Shown: positions 47,401-58,427 of the stretch, piece after piece
Position numbering within the stretch: position 1 is the first letter of the stretch
How the letters are laid out: the number at the start of each line of letters is the position of its first letter
Assembly (NCBI GenBank): GCA_033439765.1
Contig: JAULSN010000008.1
Location: forward strand, 744,001-808,000
DNA length: 64,000 nt
Reading direction: 5' to 3'
Origin: Lasiosphaeria ovina
Taxonomy: Eukaryota > Ascomycota > Sordariomycetes > Sordariales > Lasiosphaeriaceae
Made by a program: the position numbers and the translations under genes
The notes under the pieces: model-generated
What the model was told of the DNA's origin: nothing
The model's database searches: none
The model's input: only the letters and a program-made list of their open reading frames with translations

Positions 47401-48201
47401 CTTGGCATCCAGCAAGTGAGTGGGTATCTACGGAGTAGGTATTATATTTTCTGGCACCCTGGAAGTCTGGTTCGAATAGAAAACACAGACAAGTCGAGAC
47501 CAAATATATCTATGTTGGCAAGTTTGTCGGGTCGTCAGACATGGGGCGACTTCCCTTTGAGAGAGGGTCGCGCGGGAGACGGTGGCGTTATCTTATCTGG
47601 GATCAACCGCTAGTCCAAGAACTAATCACTGGAAATCGATGTGCCGAGCTTTCTTGGCTCTGAGAAGAGGGGTCAGCTGAGCAGAAATGGTGCCAATTGA
47701 TGTGTTTTTTCTACGCGCCGTTTCTCTCCGGGGTTCCGATGTGCTGTTCGGCGAGAACGGGAGCTTACTGAACTTCTGATCGGCTCCGTTTACCTCCGAC
47801 GACGTCAGAGCAAGTAGGTCTAGGTCCTGCGAAGATCGGTGGGGGGTGAATTGTAAATGCAGGTCGGCAAGGTGGGGTGGTGTTGGCATGGCCAGGGATC
47901 CTAATGAGTGGAGCCTGGGCGGTCGCCCCACTGAAAGTGACCACGCACGGATCATTGCTTCTTCCTTCCGATCGGGCAAGCCAATCCTGGCCCGAAAGCT
48001 GGAGCGAGTGGCTGCCAGGTGCCGGCCGGCCCGCTCACAGCTGCCTACAGTAGGGTCACGCTTTTCCGCTTTTTTTTGAATGCCCACAACTAATTAATTC
48101 CCCGTCCTCGTCGCTAATTTCCAGCTCTACGGTCTCGACATCCCACGACAAAAAAAGTTCCTTGTGTCTCAGCACTTTTGGCCTCGGAAACCACACTCAC
48201 A
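47401..48201. promoter_or_regulatory. Divergent promoter, UPF0662 gene / RPP1
   Basis: About 800 bp between divergent starts. No coding region is supported. The RPP1 side (48070-48201) contains TAATTAATT and pyrimidine tracts typical of ribosomal-protein leaders. Confidence 0.4.
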
Positions 48202-48817
48202 ATGTCTACCGCAGAGCTGGCAACGTCCTACGCGGCGCTCATCCTCGCCGATGATCGCGTTGAGATCACGGTAAGGAACGACTCGCAAGCTCCTGCTTTT
48301 GGCCCCGCGCCGACCGTCCGTCACACGAGGGGCCGATAGCAGTGGAATCGAAACACGTCGAGGAATCCAGGACACTGACCTTACTCTCCAATAGGCCGAT
48401 AAGATTAACACTCTCATCAAGGCCGCCAACGTCGTCGATGTCGAGCCGATCTGGGCCTCATTATTCGCCAAGGTACGATATCCAAGGCTAACGGGCAACG
48501 CGGGGTGGTGGAGATCTCGTTCTAGGGAATTGGTTGACTGACTGGGACGATTCAGGCTCTCGAGGGCAAGGACGTGAAGGACCTCCTGTCCAACGTCGGC
48601 TCCGGAGGTGGTGCCGCTTCTGCCCCTGCGGCGGGCGGTGCTGCTGCTGGCGGCGCTGCGGCTGTTGAGGAGACCAAGGCCGAGGAGAAGGTAGAGGGTA
48701 AGTTTCCCCTGCTATCCAGAGGCGGCAAGGCTGCGCTGCTGCCGGTTGCAGTGCTAACAAGCTGCTGCAGAGAAGGAGGAGTCCGACGACGACATGGGGT
48801 TCGGTCTCTTCGACTAA
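48202..48817 (+). CDS. RPP1: 60S acidic ribosomal protein P1
   Basis: Exons 48202-48270, 48395-48472, 48556-48697 and 48771-48817 give 111 residues, the normal size. The N-terminal helical dimerisation domain ([60 protein letters not shown]) is followed by an Ala/Gly hinge and the conserved acidic tail [14 protein letters not shown]1 pairs with P2 and P0 to form the ribosomal stalk that recruits elongation factors. The last exon encodes little more than the factor-binding tail. Confidence 0.97.
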
Positions 48818-49877
48818 GCGACTTGGCGTTGACACCCTCGTTTCTGTTTGTACCTTCAAAACTTGCATGGATCTGCGACGGCATATCGCACACACGATCA
48901 CAGGGATGGAGGCTTTTGATATCAGGGGTCCTGGTTCATCGGCGTAGCTTTACATGGAATTTGAAGATGCGCTTTTGAGCAAAACTAACCAAAACCGGTC
49001 CTGATCGATCCCGTGGCGGTCGGCATGAACGCGCGGGTCAATATCGATTTGTCGAGGTTCTCTCTTGCTCCGGGATACCTGGCCACCGGTCCATCTACCC
49101 GTCTAGCTAGGATGGATTTGGTGGTGGGTTGATATTGCCAACACCGCAGAGGATTCAGTATCTAGGGTTTTATGCCTACCGCCCTAGCCATGGGAAGAAC
49201 ACAGACACGTCGTATCCAATACTCCGGCCCTCTGGATCCAGTTCCCGCCGTTGTTTTGTTTGTTGATTTCGTTGAATTTACGTGACCGGTATCAGCATGT
49301 GCGTGTCCGTGTGGTTGACAAATTCTACCACTTGTGTCTTGATAATCGAGTGTGTGGGAGAGAACTTTGCAACCGGGCCAATATCTTTGCAGCCATATCT
49401 TTGCATGTCTTTGCAAACCATGCAGCGATAATCGAGGGGCTAGAGTAGTTCCCCCAATGAAGCACATGAACGATACGAAAGACAGTGAATGCAGAATGGA
49501 GACTGGCCAAGACATATCTTTATTTCAAAACACGTATATAAACCCAACAAAACAAAAGGCACGCACGCTACTTCTTGTGTCTAATCCCAACATCCAACAT
49601 GGAGCGAGTGCTAGCAAGCAATGAGAACACCCTTGAGGCCTCGGAGAAAAACATATTTGAAAATTGGGGCATGATTTCGTATTGCGAGTCGCTCGAGTCC
49701 ATTCTAATGATACAAGCACACGATATGCAGACGACATGTACATATATATTTAAATAAGTAATATGGACGGACAGACGGACAGTGGGAGGGCCGCTGTTGT
49801 ATCGGAGGGGATTCTAGCAGTTCTAGTAAGAGACCAACAGGGTATTTCGCCGGATGTGTTTGTTTCCCTCGGTCTGG
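48818..49877. other. Spacer between convergent genes
   Basis: About 1.06 kb holding the 3' flanks of RPP1 (+) and PCS60 (-). Short ORFs on both strands have no recognisable content. Confidence 0.55.
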
Positions 49878-51535
49878 TTAGAGCTTCGCCTTGAGGTCGT
49901 CCTGCTTCTGCATCGTCTCGGCGACGATGCGCCGCTGGATCTTGCCCGTGGCCGTCTTGGGCATGTTGTCGGTGAAGTAGACCTGTTTTTCGTTTCTTTG
50001 TGTCAACACAAACATGTATACCACTGGGTTTTAAAACCATACGGCATAAAAAAAAAAAAAAAAAAAAAGGAAAGACAGGGCAGACAAACCTTCTTGGGCA
50101 CCTTGAACTTGGCCAGCTTGTCGGCGACCCACTTCTTGAGCTCGTCCTGGGCCAGCCTGGCGCCGGGCTTGAGGACGATGGCGACGGCGACGTCCTGGCC
50201 GTACAGGTCGTCGGGGATGGCGAAGCTGACGGCCTCGGACACGGCGGGATGGCGGGCGAGGACGTTGTCGAGCTCGATGGGGGATATCTTCTCGCCGCCC
50301 TTGTTGATGAGCTCCTTGATGCGGCCCGTGATGACGACGTAGCCATCCGCGTCCTTCTTGCCCTGGTCGCCGGTGCGGAAGTAGCCGTTCTTGGCAAAGG
50401 CCGTCTTGTTGGCCTCGGCGTTGTTGAGGTAGCCCTTGGTGACGTTATCGCCGCGGATGCAGATCTCGCCCTCGGCGCCCTGCGGCAGCACGTCGCCGGC
50501 GTCGTTGAGGATCACCACGTCGACGCCCTGGCCGAGCCCGACGGTGCCGGGCTTGCGCTTGTGCGGCGGCAGCGGGTTGGACGTCATCTGGTGGGCCGCC
50601 TCGGTCATGGCGTATGCCTCCAGGACCGGCGCCTTGTACGTCTTCTCTAGCGCGTGGAAGACGGTGGGGGAGAGGGGCGAGGAGCACGACCTGATGAACC
50701 GGATTGACGGCAGGGGGCTCGGGGTGGGGTTCTTGAGCAGGATCTGGTGGATGGTTGGCACGGCCGTGTACCAGTTCGCCTTGTAAGTGATAAAATCCTG
50801 CCAGAACTCGGTCGCCGAGAACTTTGTGGGGACGACCATGGAGCCGCCGGAGAAGAGAGGCGCGAGGAGGCCGCAGAGCAGGCCGTGGACGTGGAACAGA
50901 GGCATGACCAACATGGTGCGGTCCTGGGCGGTGAGCTGGTAGGTGTCGCGGATGTTCTTCATGGTCCTGGTCAGGTTGCGGTGCGACAGGGGCACGACCT
51001 TGGGCCTCGACGTGGTTCCGCTCGTGTGCAGGACCAGGGCGATGTCCTCGGGCTCTGGCTTCAGGACGGGCTGCTTGCCCTTGCCCTGGAGCTGGCCGAG
51101 CTCCTTGACGTCCAAGGCGACCTTCTTCTTGGCGGGGTCCCAGTAGCATTCGGCAATGGCGGCCTTGAACTTCCTGGCGGCCTTGACGGCGGGGCTGCCG
51201 CTCTGGTAGGCGCCCCTGGGCACGAGGACGATGGCCGACTTGACATCGTCGATGTAGAACTCGAACTCTTCCTGCTTGTAAGCCGGGTTCAGCGGGGCGG
51301 CAATGCCGCGCTGCCACGAGGTGGCCAGAAAGGAGACGATGAACTCGTACGAGTTGACGGTGGCGATGGAGACGGGCGATCCCTTGGCGATGCCGACGGC
51401 GGCGAGTTTCTGCTGGAACGACGAAACCTCGGCGACGAGATCCCTGTTCGTGACGACGACGGGGTCGGGCCGCGAGGGCACAATGACGGCCACCGAGCCG
51501 GCCGCTCCCTGAATGGCGGTCTGGAGCGTGGCCAT
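49878..51535 (-). CDS. PCS60: Peroxisomal acyl-CoA/oxalyl-CoA synthetase (Pcs60/Fat2)
   Basis: Exons 51535-50090 and 49982-49878 give 516 residues. This is an ANL-superfamily adenylating enzyme: P-loop-like HTSGTTSRPKVVPLSHRNL, MPLFHVHGLLCGLLAP, YAMTEAAHQM, GYFRTGDQGKKDADGYVVITGRIKELINKGGEKISP, and the C-terminal catalytic Lys in KTATGKIQRR. The tail AKL is a canonical PTS1 peroxisomal signal. The sequence closely matches yeast Pcs60/Fat2, reported as oxalyl-CoA synthetase, so oxalate breakdown is the likely role. The 107-nt intron contains a 19-20 nt homopolymer and separates the main body from the exon that carries both the catalytic Lys and the PTS1. Upstream in-frame Pro-Val codons lack an ATG. 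Confidence 0.95.
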
Positions 51536-52857
51536 GGCACTCACTGGCACTGGCTCTGGCACTGGCAATGGCACTGGCACTGGCGCCTGCAGTCGTGTAA
51601 TAGGAGCCAAGTGAGAAATATAAAAAACAAATCAAAAGATATGAACTGGAGTCGTGTATATCGGCTTGTACGGTAATCACTTGTGAAAATTAGATACCTA
51701 GACACATGATACATTTGTTTTTTGAGACGCCAGTCTCGAAAAGACATGATCTCATCTGGGCGCCGGGGCCCAACCAACCACGGTAGCATCCGAGTCCCAA
51801 CTGAAGCACTCCGGTGGGGCTAACGGAAACATGTTTGAGGCGCCGAGACACCTTGGTCAGGGTTGGGGTTAGCTACCATAGGAGTATTGGTAGGGGTCTC
51901 ACCCCGCACTACGGAGTACGAAGATGGAACTTTGGATTGGCGAATTGGATTCGCGAATCACTTCTTTATGGGATTTTTCCCCTCGCCGTTTCCGGCGTTG
52001 TTGTCAGGAGAGGTCTCCGTAGACATGAAAAAGTACTTTCAAGGGAAGTTCGTCTTATTAGACTAGAGAAAATGACTGCTCGGACCGTATGTAATAATCA
52101 GCCAATGGAGCCCGTTGCAAGCTCCCGCCATTACCGTCAAGCCACCAACGTTGCAGGGCCCGCCCCGCCGCCCTCACTGATCACCCCGCCGTCTTATACC
52201 TTGGGATTTCTACCGAGTATAACTGAAGCCATCACGAATTCGACCATATCGCGCCCTTTGGCCTGTGAGTCACAACCCGTGACTGTCAAATACGAATATC
52301 ACCGTAGTTCCAAGATGATGACCAATTCCTTGCTCCGAGTCGCGTATTTGCATGGCTAGGTCCCAGGGCTCATGCGTTAGCGGTACGCATGTTCACCTGT
52401 TGGGTGTGTGGGTCTCCTCGACACAGCACTGTAGGCAGTATTCCTCCCTCACGCGATCCGACCTGAATAGACAGAACCAGTATCCGTACCTTCCAGCCCG
52501 ACAAGCAGTCTAGACCTTCCCTTCCCGGAGGTCCCTATATGAACCGGGCAGTCTCCCGTCGACCGTTCCTGGCCCCCTCCCATCTTCTCCTTCCTTTTCT
52601 TCTCCAACTGCAGCTCACATACATTTGTTTCTTCTGATTCCCTCGACATCTTTCCCGGTCGCCAACCAAACCCCAATTGATTGAGCCAAGAGCAACCTTG
52701 GCTTCACCCAACCAGCCCCAAAAACCATCACTGACGCCGTAACCAAAACAAACGCCCCTTTTACCCCTTTTTTCTGCCCCAGAAAAAAAAATACATTTCC
52801 CAAAAAGACAATCCACACCAAAACCACAACGCAACCCAACCCAACTCAATTAGAACA
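51536..52857. promoter_or_regulatory. Divergent promoter, PCS60 / methyltransferase
   Basis: About 1.3 kb. The PCS60 leader carries a 6-bp ACTGGC repeat (51540-51586). The methyltransferase leader (52440-52857) is C- and A-rich, as in many fungal 5' UTRs. ORFs in between have no recognisable content. Confidence 0.45.
51540..51586. repeat. 6-bp tandem repeat in PCS60 leader
   Basis: About seven imperfect copies of ACTGGC (with CTCTGG and AATGGC variants) end five bases before the PCS60 ATG on the minus strand. Confidence 0.9.
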
Positions 52858-54000
52858 ATGCCGCCCCCTCAATCCACCTTCACCATCTATGATTTCGCCG
52901 CCTCGTGGTTTTTCCCATGGCGGTTCATGATCGCCTCGACGACTTTTCTGCCCGGCACGCTCGCGTCGGCCGTGCTCGCCGGCGACTGGCGCACGCTGCT
53001 CTCGTGGAACCGCCTGCAATCTGCATGGTATGCCTCTCCCTCCCCCCCCCTCTCTCCCCCTGAACAAAATACCCTAAACTCACACCTCCCTCTCCCCCTG
53101 CACAGGTTCGGACGGTTCTGGGGCTGGGCCGGCCCGCTGGTGCGGACGTCGGCCGAAGAAAACGTGGTCCCGCTTCTCGAGGGCCGCGTAACGGGGGGCC
53201 GCATCGTCGAGCGCAGCGCGGCGCACGCGCGGGGCGTGGGCGGGACAGTGCTCGAGATCGGGCCGGGCAGCGGCAACTGGGTGAGCATATTCTCTGACCG
53301 GTACCTGAGCTCGACGGGGTCATCAACATCAACATCGGGTTCGCTCTCCAATCCCAACCCTGACGCTGCCGCTGCTCCCGGCAGCCGTGGCAAGGTTACG
53401 CGGGTGTTCGGGGTGGAGCCCAACGCAGGCGTGCACGCGGAGCTGCGGGCTAAGATCGTGGCGGCGGGCCTCGAAGACGTGTACGAGATTGTGCCCGTGG
53501 GGATCCAGGACCTGGCGCCGTCGGGCCGCGTGCTGCTCGAGAGCGCCGATTGCATCGTGACCGTCATGTGCCTGTGCAGCATCCCGGACCCGCAGCTCAA
53601 CATCAAGGAGCTGTACGGCTATCTCAAGCCCGGCGGCCGGTGGTTCGTTTACGAGCACGTAAAGTGCAGCCACTCCCAGAGCTGGGTTGTTGGCGCCTAT
53701 CAAGGTTTGTTTAACCCGTTTCTTTTTCTGCCCCTAGACCACCACAGGCCGCCCTGGCTCCTGTCATGGTCGACTCCGAGCGCATGAGTAGTCATCGGAC
53801 ATCTCGTTGACAGAATCCTCCAATTATTAGGTTTCATGAATCTGATCTGGCCGCCTTTTATTGGCGGTTGTGAGCTGCGACGAGATACCGGGAAATGGAT
53901 CAAGGAGGCAGGTCCCTGGAGCGACGTAGACTTGACGGCACCGCACGGGCAGCCGTGGTTCCATGTACTGCCTCACGTAATTGGCATTCTGACGAAGTGA
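52858..54000 (+). CDS. Class I SAM-dependent methyltransferase (METTL7-like)
   Basis: Exons 52858-53027, 53106-53704 and 53831-54000 give 312 residues. The N-terminus (WFFPWRFMIASTTFLPGTLASAVLAG) is hydrophobic and probably membrane-associated. A class I methyltransferase fold follows: motif I VLEIGPGSGNW (about residue 125), FGVEPNAGVHAELR (acidic residue for the SAM ribose), ADCIVTVMCLCSIPD and YLKPGGRWFVYEHV. Layout and motifs fit fungal and animal METTL7/UbiE-like proteins; the methyl acceptor is unknown. A Ser/Gly/Asn-rich loop (SSTGSSTSTSGS) is inserted between strand 1 and helix A. The third exon (GFMNLIWPPFIGG to LPHVIGILTK) begins at the AG at 53830; two nearer AGs would break frame. 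Confidence 0.88.
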
Positions 54001-54301
54001 GAAGCCCTCAATGTCCAGCTGGAAACATCAGCTGGCAGCAATCACAAGGACCCGCAAGGGGCAGGCCGAAGCAGCCTCGGAGTTTCAGATCAGTGATTCT
54101 CAGCAGCCCTGCGCCTGCCTATGAGACTATCTTTTTGTTATCAACATCCGTCCCGTGTCCATCTGTCCTAGGATGACCCAACTTGAATATGGCCGTGATA
54201 AATCACGACTTCAAGTCTGCAAGTTGCACCCGTCACCTTCTCCAGATGTCACCAAACATGCTGGAAACGGCCAACACAGATGCCCAGATAGCACCAGCAA
54301 T
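54001..54301. other. Short spacer between convergent genes
   Basis: About 300 bp between the methyltransferase and zinc-knuckle stop codons, presumably overlapping 3' UTRs. Nothing else is seen. Confidence 0.6.
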
Positions 54302-56120
54302 TTACCAGGCCATCGCACCGTAATCAGCAGCAGGGGCGCTTCCAAAATCATCACCGCCGTTGGTGTTGCCTCCAGAATCACCAAAGCCGCCGCCATGGGT
54401 ATCTCCATTGGCATCTCCATTGTTTCCGGCGTCCTCGTCGACCAGAGGGTTCGTGCAACGGGATTTGAAGTGACCCATTTGCTGGCAGTTTGAGCACTTC
54501 ACACGCGTGACTGGAAGCGGTTAGTAAAATTTCCGTGAGCGAGATGTAAGTAACTTACTATCGCGAGGCTTGGGGCACTCCTTGCTCATGTGGCCAAACT
54601 CATCACAGTTGCGGCACTGGATGCTCGCAGGGTTGCGGGGCTCGGGGCAATCTCTCGACCCGTGACCCTCCTTGTTGCAGTTGCGGCAAGTGAATCCGCC
54701 TCCCGTAGGGCAGTCCTTGGCGAAATGTCCAGCTTTGAAAATGTTAGCCAAGACACAAAAGGGTTGGGCGAAGGCAAGGGGACTCACTCTCATTGCACTT
54801 GCGGCACTCCACGTTATCAGCAGAGCGGGGCTCGGTGCCTGCCACGATGTCAGTCCAATAAACTCGGTCCATGCGATACCAAAGCACTTACAATCAGCGA
54901 CTTTGTGACCACTCTGTCTGCAGTGACGTTAGCATGTTTGGCTCAAGAGGGATGGCGAATGCCCGGCACGTACCCGCAGTTCTTGCAAGCAAATTTGTCG
55001 ACACGAGGGATAGGGCCTGTTCTTTTGTTAGCTTGCTTTCTGTTAACCCTTCTCGCTGGTTGCTTACAGTCTCGGATGCGATGGCCGACCGTGTCGCAGT
55101 TGTAGCACTTGATGGTTGGGGCTTCTTTCTCGAGCTTCTCCTCAGGGCATGACTTCGAGGTATGGCCAATCTGGTCGCAGTTTCTGCACTTGGGCACTCC
55201 GCGAGGCACAACCTCGCCGGCATCTTTGAGGCGCTCGATATTCTCTTCAACATCCTTGGGCCAGACTTCGCGGTCGCGAGGCCGGGGAGGGTTCCACTGG
55301 AAACGGTACGTGACAGTGTACTTCTTCTCCAACTCGCCCTGGAGATCCATGTTGGTGAGGGTGGAGGCAAGTCCGGTCTTCTCAATGGCAATAAGCCAAA
55401 GGGGAAGTTTCTGAGAACGGAAAGCCTCCTCAAGCTCGGGATAAGTCGTGCTTGGGGAGGACTTGACGTAAACCTGGACTGCCTCCTTCACGTCATCGAT
55501 GTCGCGCTCATTAACGGCCTTTTTAATCAACTCCCAGGCGTCCTCGGTGCTCATGTCGGGGAAGGCGCTACGGTCAACCAGGCGAGCGCTCTTGCAATCA
55601 GTCGAGGAATGGCCTAAGTTAAGGCAATGTCAGCGACTGTTTGTTCCCGGAGCAACTTGGCACATACCTTTCTCGCCACAGTTTTTGCATGATCTGTCGG
55701 GGCACTCTTTGGACAAGTGCTCGGCCGAGCCGCAGTCAAAGCAGACCATGGGAGGAGCATTAGGGCACTCCTTGCTCCAGTGACCCTCCTCATTGCAACG
55801 ACGGCAGGGGCCAGTTGGAGGGGCACGCGGTTTGGGGCAGTCAGCCTTGTTGTGACTGCAATCGCGTGTCAGCTCTGATCTAATTGCTAATTCCCTCAAG
55901 GAACCTGGGATTCGTCATACCCAGTCTCGCCGCAATTGTAGCAAGCACGATCATCGCCACCGGGGTTGACGTTTTCATTGTTGCCGTCAAATCCACCTCC
56001 AACATTGTCAGAGTCAAAGTCGGCGCTGGCCTCAGGTGCCTTGACGGCGTTCCAGTCATCAACAACGGCGGTGGTAGTGGCACCTCCACCCCAGTTGGAA
56101 TCATCAGGCCAAGCTGACAT
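54302..56120 (-). CDS. Multi-CCHC zinc-knuckle protein (CNBP/Gis2-related)
   Basis: Eight exons (56120-55921, 55855-55668, 55613-55068, 55016-54974, 54917-54892, 54838-54788, 54732-54559, 54510-54302) give 478 residues. I count 11 CX2CX4HX4C knuckles: CYNCGETGHNKADC, CRRCNEEGHWSKEC, CFDCGSAEHLSKEC, CKNCGEKGHSSTDC, then after a ~120-residue non-zinc domain CRNCDQIGHTSKSC, CYNCDTVGHRIRDC, CKNCGQSGHKVADC, CRKCNETGHFAKDC, CRNCNKEGHGSRDC, CRNCDEFGHMSKEC and CSNCQQMGHFKSRC. The middle domain (AWELIKKAVNERDIDDVKEA, LPLWLIAIEKTG, YRFQWNPPRPRDREVWP) seems fungal-specific. Ends are Gly/Asn/Asp-rich. Such proteins bind single-stranded RNA or DNA; the target is unknown. Exon 5 is 26 nt. Confidence 0.92.
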
Positions 56121-58427
56121 GATTGCAATTAATCGTGTGATTAACTGGCAAGGTTCTGCTTGGTTAGGTCATTAACGAATGCTTTGAAATCCCTTAAGAT
56201 GCGAGCGGATTGTATATTCAGTCTGGCGGTGACGGGACTGACTCGGTTCAAGGGAGAGAGTTAGGCAAAATCAGGTGAAGTTAGAAGGGAAAGAATGGCT
56301 CGTATGAGGAGTTCGACGCGAGGCGTACGTGGCAGCGCGTTTTGGGCCGAGAAAGGATGGACAGGTCTTTTTTTTTTGGGACGATGCGGGAACTTTGGGG
56401 CTTTGGCAAGAAAGGAAAGAAAAGGAAGGCAGCCTCTGCACTGAGCCCGAGGCGAGAGGTACCTGACAAGCGTACTTGCAAACGTGCCCTATCTTGCTGC
56501 CGGGCAACGAAGAGTCTAACTTTGGAGGTGGTGTAAAAAATGTGGACAGGCAAAGACTGGGTTGACCAGGTGAAGCGAGGAAGGCCGTGATGAAGAGGGA
56601 GACGGAAAGAACAAAAAGATATGGAAGGAAGAATACGACGCGCTTACCTTGTTCAATATTTCCCTGCGGCGCAGATCGGGACAATTTTGGTGCGTTGGGC
56701 TTCACGTTAAACTTGTGGTTGTGGTTGTGGTTGTTTGGTAGAGGAAGGTCAGAGGCAGGTTTGAAATAGGAAATATTTTGCAGTGGGCAAGGTCGAGCTC
56801 AAACCGCAGTGTCTGGTCGGGCCGATACGCGAGGTTGCTCCTTTTTGGGAAACGGAAGGTGTGGTGGCTCAAGTATTGAAGGAACTGCATGGAAGAATAC
56901 GGAAGGAACACCCGACCTGGACCTGCTAGTGTGGGAATTGGGGGTGGTCTGTCAGAGGAGCGGCTGCGGCTGGCCGTGAATGAGAATTCTCTCGCAGTCA
57001 AGTCACCTAAGGAACATCAGTGACAAGATGCTCTGCCAGTTGAGAGGGTGGACGTTTCCAGTGTTTGGTGATGTGGTTAGATTTAAGGGAACGTGCATAG
57101 CAACCACGTTGGTATTGTTTTTCCGTTTTCACGGTGAGTAGGCTGAGATGGCAGTGAGCAGTGTCCCGCCATTTTATATACCGAATTAGCTTTCTATCCT
57201 GTTGAACGATTAAATACCTGCTAATATACTGCATAATCTAAAGCACAGAAGGAGAAGAGGCACCCATGGTATCCGGCAGCAGCCTAGGTAGGCACCTATG
57301 TTTACTCGGAGAAACGGCGGCAAACGCTCTCCATGGCCGCTGGCAAGCCGCTCTCCGTGTCGTCGAAACGGTACCAAGTGCTAAAACAATATCGTCCCAA
57401 GTCACTTTGAACATTCTTTACAACGCGACTAACCAGTTAGCCAGCGGCCTTTCAGCTACCACTGAGAAACCCGGGCGATGTCAAAACGGAGCATTTACCT
57501 GGGATTGGCCGAGTATCAGTCCCATTTTGTTTGCCATATTTATTACCTCCAGTGGCTACTCAGCCGAGTGTATCGACACGCTCCCTAAGAAGCTGCAGCT
57601 GGGCGACATTGACGTCATCTACGCACGCATCCTAGACCGGCAGACGCTCATGGAGAAGATGCTACGTAGTCTAGATGATTCCTGCTTCTGGCCACTTCAT
57701 GCGGAGAACATCCCGTCAATATATCTGACCGATATTCATAACACCTTTGAGACAAATCGCAGGCTCGAGATCATTTCCAGATCACGATGGACCAATTGAG
57801 TACGGGGCCGATTCCCCAATCCTCAGATACCTATTGTCAGACTTAAATATGAGCTTTCAAATCACAAGCAAGAGGGATAAGGATAAACAAGAGCACGGGA
57901 ATTGGCAGCTGACAAGCAGCCGACGCTCAAAATATGGACAAGATCGAGGTCCTCGAGTCAAGCAACCGAGTAAGACGCGATTTTCGAATTGAGGATAAGA
58001 GTGATTGTTTTCGAATACGAACGACTAGTGGTGATTACCTCAGAGAAGTATCTATATGTCGACGGCCTGCTCGGTTGCAAGATGGTCAATAGTATTCTGT
58101 TTGGTAGGTCGTCGTTATAGGGTTCGTGCGCCGTGACTGAGCGTGTCGTCCGATTTGGTCTGCAGGAGCGTGGGGCGTCCATAACGCGCAAGATCTGATT
58201 GGCTCACAGCACTGGTAAAGTCCATGGGGCCCTGGGCTCGAAGCGTGCCACTTTCAGTGGGGTGTCCCCTGTCGCCACGCCGCCGTTCAGCGTCCATCCG
58301 CAATTGCTGCAATTGCACTCGCTGCTGCTCTGCAAGTCGCACATTTCCGGGACACCGGCTTGTCTCGTCGTCCTCTCCAAGCCAGCCACATAATATTTCC
58401 CGGTCGCAACCCTACCAGCACTTTGCC
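56121..58427. other. Divergent spacer, zinc-knuckle gene / desaturase
   Basis: About 2.3 kb. The part 56121-57000 is the likely promoter and leader of the zinc-knuckle gene, with TTGTGGTTG repeats at 56712-56733. A 177-codon ORF (57266-57799, +) has more natural-looking composition than its neighbours but no recognisable domain; it is left uncalled. The last 230 bases lead into the desaturase. Confidence 0.45.

Noticed and set aside
50445..51680. 411-codon minus-strand ORF over PCS60
   Set aside because: Frame-shifted shadow of the acyl-CoA synthetase, rich in Arg/Pro/His.
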